A stretch of 42,285 bases of DNA from CAYNVS01 sp964400725 (GTDB taxonomy: Bacteria; Myxococcota_A; SURF-8; CAYNVS01). Shown here one piece after another: positions 40,468 to 42,285 of this stretch; position 1 is the first letter of the stretch, and each line of letters starts with the position of its first letter. The stretch is from positions 1 to 42,285 of the forward strand of contig CAYNVS010000027.1 of NCBI GenBank assembly GCA_964400725.1, in the 5' to 3' direction. Position numbers and translations under genes: made by a program. Under the pieces are notes generated by a model. That model ran no database searches. It was not told the origin of the DNA and saw nothing but the letters and a program-made list of their open reading frames with translations.

Positions 40468-42285
40468 TTAGTCCCGAACACACCGAAACCCGACGTCGTA
40501 ACTCCAATATGACGGATTGTTGGGGCCGCGGCTGAACGCCTGCAAGGCCCTTGGAAATTCATAGTCCCACGAACCGCCCCGCAGGACGCGGTATCTCTGA
40601 GAGTTGTCATACCAAGACGACGTCCACTCCCATACGTTGCCGCTCATGTCGCACAACCCGCTTACGCTGTTTCCGGCCTCCTTACTGCAAACAGGCCACG
40701 TGCTTTTTTTACCGCAGCCGCCGCCGCTTTTATCTCCTGCCCATACTGCATAGTTGCAGCTTACTGCCTCATCTCCCCACGGGTATTTCCATTTGCCGCC
40801 GTTGCTTGCCTCCGCTTCCCATTCCTCTTCCGTCGGCAGCCTGCCGCCAGCCCATTTGCAAAAGGCTTCCGCTCCATACCAGTCTACGCAGTTCATAGGG
40901 TGGTCGCCCCGGTCGCCGTACCCCCAGTTGCAATACTCGTTTTCATTCTTGTCGCGATAGTTCTCTTTCTTGCATTTACCGGCGTTTACGCAAGCTTCAA
41001 ACTGCTTTACCGTTACTTCGCTTTTGCTGAACTTTAACCCGTTCAGCTTTTTAACTTTGCTTGTTACCCAAATTATCTTGGCGCTGCCTTTTACATATTT
41101 CCCGCCGCCCTCTTCAAGCTCAAACTGTAAAAGCTCTTCCTTCCCTTCCTTTATCTCTACGTCTTTTTCGTCCTCCCCTTTGTCCGTTACAACCTTTACC
41201 TTGTGCCTGCCGATGTTCACCGCGTAAGCCTTCCCCGTGTAGCCGATTTCTTTATCGTCTACAAACACTTTGCCTTCAAGCGGTTCGCCGTCTTTCGTTT
41301 TAGCTTTTACCTTCAGGTTTCCCTGCTTGGCAATTAATTTAAAATCATAGCTCTTCTTCTCGCCGCGGTTCACGCCGAATTCCTTCCCCTGCTTGTAATA
41401 CAAGCTCCCGCCGACCTCTACCTTGTGCCGCCCTTCTCCTATTTCATACCCCGTTATAGGAGTATTGCCTATCGCCGCGTCGTCCAGCTTCACCTCGACT
41501 CCGCCCGGGTCGCTGGTTACGTCAAGCGTTCCAAACTTCGCCGCAAGCTTGCCTATTATAGGCTTCATGCCGCGCTTAATTGTCGCCGTTACGCTTACCC
41601 CCTCGTACTTGTCGTTCGGCGGCTTAAACTCGAACACAGCCGTGCCGCTCGCTATTTCAACCTTACAAGGCGTTTTCGCGCAAATTGTAGCCTTGTTAAA
41701 TACTACCTTCGCCCCCGCAGGCTCGCTGTCGATGCTTACAACAACGTCTTCCCCGCCGCTCTCCGTCTCGGCTTTTACTATCGGCTCTTCCTTGATTTCC
41801 TTCTCCGTCGTGTCAATTTCCTTCTTTTTAGGAACTTCCTTTTTAGTAACGGGTTTCTCGTCGCCGCCGCCAAACGATGACTTCTCTCCCGCGTCGATTA
41901 TGCCGCTTAACAGCCTGTTTACGGCCTGCGCCACCGCCAGCTCCCAGTTGTCCTTGCTTACCTCAACTTCCGCGCTTCCGACGACGCACCCCTTTTCAAC
42001 CGACTGCATGGAAAGCGTTAAATACTTTTTCTTTCCGTCCTGCCCCGCGATAATTTTTAAATGCGTGTTCGGGCTTAAAGGCTGGCCGAGACTGCACCCT
42101 TTAAAATATTTTGAATTGCCCCACTTGGCCTGCTCTTTAATGGTCGCCTTCATCTCGTCGGCGCTCATTACAACGTCGAATTTGGCCTGCTTGCTCAACT
42201 CGCCGTTTACAAGCCGCTTTATCCTGTCAAGCTCCGCGGATTTAATTTTTATGTCGCCTTCGGTTTCCGGGTCGATAACGCCCAG
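40468..42285 (-). CDS. PEGA-domain protein with C-terminal FGE-sulfatase domain (N-terminus outside window)
   Basis: The frame is open to the right edge (605 codons visible), so the true start lies outside. The first 130 residues resemble the sensor-like region found before PEGA domains in myxobacterial proteins (ELDRIKRLVNGELSKQAKF then VVMSADEMKATIKEQAKW). Several PEGA-type beta repeats follow (about 180-390, e.g. SEPAGAKVVFNKATICAKTPCKV and SDPGGVEVKLDDAAIGNTPITG). The C-terminal domain is FGE/SUMF1-like: KSEVTVKQFEAC, HPMNCVDWYGAEAFCKWAGGRLPTEEEWE, CDMSGNVWEWTSSWY and RVLRGGSWD. True FGE enzymes make formylglycine using a Cys pair or copper. Here the domain may only bind ligands, as in many such proteins. 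A secreted or surface role is likely, but the signal peptide is not visible. Confidence 0.9.
   Translation of the reverse strand: MGVIDPETEGDIKIKSAELDRIKRLVNGELSKQAKFDVVMSADEMKATIKEQAKWGNSKYFKGCSLGQPLSPNTHLKIIAGQDGKKKYLTLSMQSVEKGCVVGSAEVEVSKDNWELAVAQAVNRLLSGIIDAGEKSSFGGGDEKPVTKKEVPKKKEIDTTEKEIKEEPIVKAETESGGEDVVVSIDSEPAGAKVVFNKATICAKTPCKVEIASGTAVFEFKPPNDKYEGVSVTATIKRGMKPIIGKLAAKFGTLDVTSDPGGVEVKLDDAAIGNTPITGYEIGEGRHKVEVGGSLYYKQGKEFGVNRGEKKSYDFKLIAKQGNLKVKAKTKDGEPLEGKVFVDDKEIGYTGKAYAVNIGRHKVKVVTDKGEDEKDVEIKEGKEELLQFELEEGGGKYVKGSAKIIWVTSKVKKLNGLKFSKSEVTVKQFEACVNAGKCKKENYRDKNENEYCNWGYGDRGDHPMNCVDWYGAEAFCKWAGGRLPTEEEWEAEASNGGKWKYPWGDEAVSCNYAVWAGDKSGGGCGKKSTWPVCSKEAGNSVSGLCDMSGNVWEWTSSWYDNSQRYRVLRGGSWDYEFPRALQAFSRGPNNPSYWSYDVGFRCVRD

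Overview
The window looks like a piece of a Gram-negative (diderm) chromosome from an anaerobic or facultative bacterium of deltaproteobacterial or myxobacterial type. The evidence is a set of outer-membrane lipoproteins with ASH (SPD-2/Hydin-like) repeats and a glycine-rich tail, a PEGA plus formylglycine-generating-enzyme protein, a LolCDE-like ABC exporter with a LolA-like partner and an outer-membrane barrel, and NrfHA nitrite reductase with a hybrid-cluster protein. The lineage is inferred from these families only; there is no rRNA or other marker to fix it. Nothing looks like a phage, insertion sequence, plasmid or CRISPR array.

Layout. 1-3.1 kb: a large surface lipoprotein on the minus strand, cut by the left edge. 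3.25-3.42 kb: tRNA-Gly and tRNA-Cys (minus). 3.8-5.3 kb: a short plus-strand operon (CoA-binding protein, isochorismatase-fold hydrolase, QueF) ending in a strong bidirectional terminator. 5.3-11.1 kb (minus): a multidomain S41 protease, IspG and a lipoprotein with a possible glycosidase fold, the last two joined by an ATGA overlap. 11.4-13.4 kb: a CorA-like transporter, a DUF486 membrane protein and a hotdog-fold protein.

13.4-26.1 kb is the most unusual part. It is a tightly packed minus-strand operon of about seven genes. The first encodes a GTPase-like P-loop protein with membrane segments inserted between its G1 and G3 motifs. Then come a soluble unknown, a coiled-coil single-pass protein with a cysteine-rich periplasmic domain, a second anchored cysteine-rich protein that is split by a possible frameshift, and a small anchored periplasmic protein. 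The last gene is a 2235-residue protein that joins a SEDS (FtsW/RodA-like) polytopic domain to a class B penicillin-binding transpeptidase. I read the operon as a GTP-controlled envelope machine that ends in a one-polypeptide peptidoglycan synthase. I know of no described system with this gene set; that judgement is inference and untested. Two places in the operon have A-tracts where the reading frame appears to change.

26.5-33.2 kb (minus): an ABC ATPase, two FtsX/LolC-type permeases, a LolA-like carrier and an outer-membrane beta-barrel protein form a complete inner-to-outer-membrane export route, with a recognisable promoter upstream. 33.3-34.9 kb: two lipoproteins, one of them thioredoxin-like with only one of the two usual cysteines. 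35.0-36.0 kb (plus): a Gfo/Idh/MocA oxidoreductase. 36.1-40.2 kb (minus): an Rrf2-family regulator, Hcp, NrfH and NrfA, a nitrosative-stress and nitrite-ammonification cluster. Its promoter carries a perfect 7-3-7 palindrome over the -10 box. 40.5 kb to the right edge: a PEGA/FGE-domain protein whose N-terminus lies outside the window.
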